NCBI RefSeq assembly: GCF_016901225.1
Contig: NZ_JAFEUL010000014.1
Coordinates: forward strand, 1-64,000
Reading direction: 5' to 3'
DNA: 64,000 nt
Source: Actibacterium sp. 188UL27-1
GTDB lineage: Bacteria > Pseudomonadota > Alphaproteobacteria > Rhodobacterales > Rhodobacteraceae
Under the pieces are notes generated by a model. That model ran no database searches, was not told the origin of the DNA, and worked only from the letters and a program-made list of their open reading frames with translations. Position numbers and translations under genes: made by a program. Positions 63,856 through 64,000 of the stretch are shown here, in pieces. The first letter of the stretch is position 1. Each line of letters begins with the position of its first letter.

Positions 63856-63914
63856 ACAGGTTTGTGAGATAAACCGCCCATTGGGCCAATGCAAGTCACT
63901 TTGCTCAAGGAACG

Positions 63915-64000
63915 TCACCGGTCCGTCAGGTCAATCTCCCAACGCTGTTCGATCAGATCGCAGCCAAAAGAGTGTACCGCCTGCTCGGCCAACATCGTAA
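63915..64000 (-). CDS. Partial CDS at window edge (C-terminus only)
   Basis: A leftward frame enters from beyond base 64000 and ends EQAVHSFGCDLIEQRWEIDL-TDR at the TGA 63917-63915. About 28 codons are visible. Nothing more can be said of its family; the sequence looks protein-like rather than chance. Confidence 0.4.
   Translation of the reverse strand, partial: TMLAEQAVHSFGCDLIEQRWEIDLTDR

Overview
The window looks like chromosome from a Roseobacter-type alphaproteobacterium (Rhodobacteraceae). Support comes from the GC-rich coding style, the neighbours uvrB, rpoH (RpoHI type), an NDUFS4-like complex I protein and a DUF6476-like protein, an agl-type alpha-glucoside ABC system, TRAP transporter remnants, and a tRNA-His with the alphaproteobacterial G1:U72/A73 acceptor end and no G-1.

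Layout. 1-600: an IS5-family end inserted into the 3' part of an already broken Panacea-domain (SocA-like) gene. 641-5044: uvrB, a small orphan ORF, and a three-gene operon of exported proteins ending in a SCO1/SenC copper chaperone. 5249-6191: a multiply broken pseudogene. 6306-9392: an NDUFS4-like protein, a conserved hypothetical, a GNAT acetyltransferase and an MFS transporter. 9432-10590: tRNA-Arg(TCT) followed by an IS graveyard (IS3 and IS30 transposase ends). 10589-13078: a CopA-type P1B ATPase. 13162-20871: an alpha-glucoside system (aglK and aglR leftward; alpha-glucosidase, binding protein and two permeases rightward) with GAAAGCGCTTTC operators between the divergent units. 20788-27099: a starch/maltodextrin locus (LacI regulator, LamB-like porin, secreted alpha-amylase, glucodextranase-C-like protein, MalQ).

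27261-33950: an AraC regulator, an ABM monooxygenase, and a catabolic operon (histidinol-dehydrogenase/HpsN-like enzyme, LacI regulator, SDR, double cupin) whose upstream TRAP transporter has decayed to fragments. 34022-35860: an ABC exporter. 36039-45900: an alginate-oligomer locus with an AlgQ-like binding protein, two permeases, an ATPase, a PL15-like oligoalginate lyase and an SDR. Divergent from it are a glucarate-dehydratase-like enolase-superfamily enzyme and an FCD-GntR regulator. 46017-48536: three overlapping genes of unknown function directly downstream of gdhA; the middle one has a PD-(D/E)xK-like E-x-K motif resembling Tox-REase-5 toxins. This is my best candidate for an undescribed system. 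50264-53257: a Tad-type trio (vWA TadG-like plus two TadE-like pseudopilins).

53264-64000: a membrane protein, PepF-type peptidase, a broken L,D-transpeptidase-like gene beside an intact exported protein, a broken Gfo/Idh/MocA gene, Ada, a PEP-mutase/isocitrate-lyase-family protein, rpoH, an RluA-type pseudouridine synthase, a DUF6476-like protein, two tandem paralogous glycosyltransferases (the second reading into an antisense tRNA-His gene), tRNA-His(GTG), and a partial gene at the edge.

The theme is an algal-polysaccharide lifestyle (alpha-glucans, alginate and polyol-like substrates) combined with visible genome erosion: at least five pseudogenes and three IS remnants. All assignments were made by reading the translations; no database search was run.
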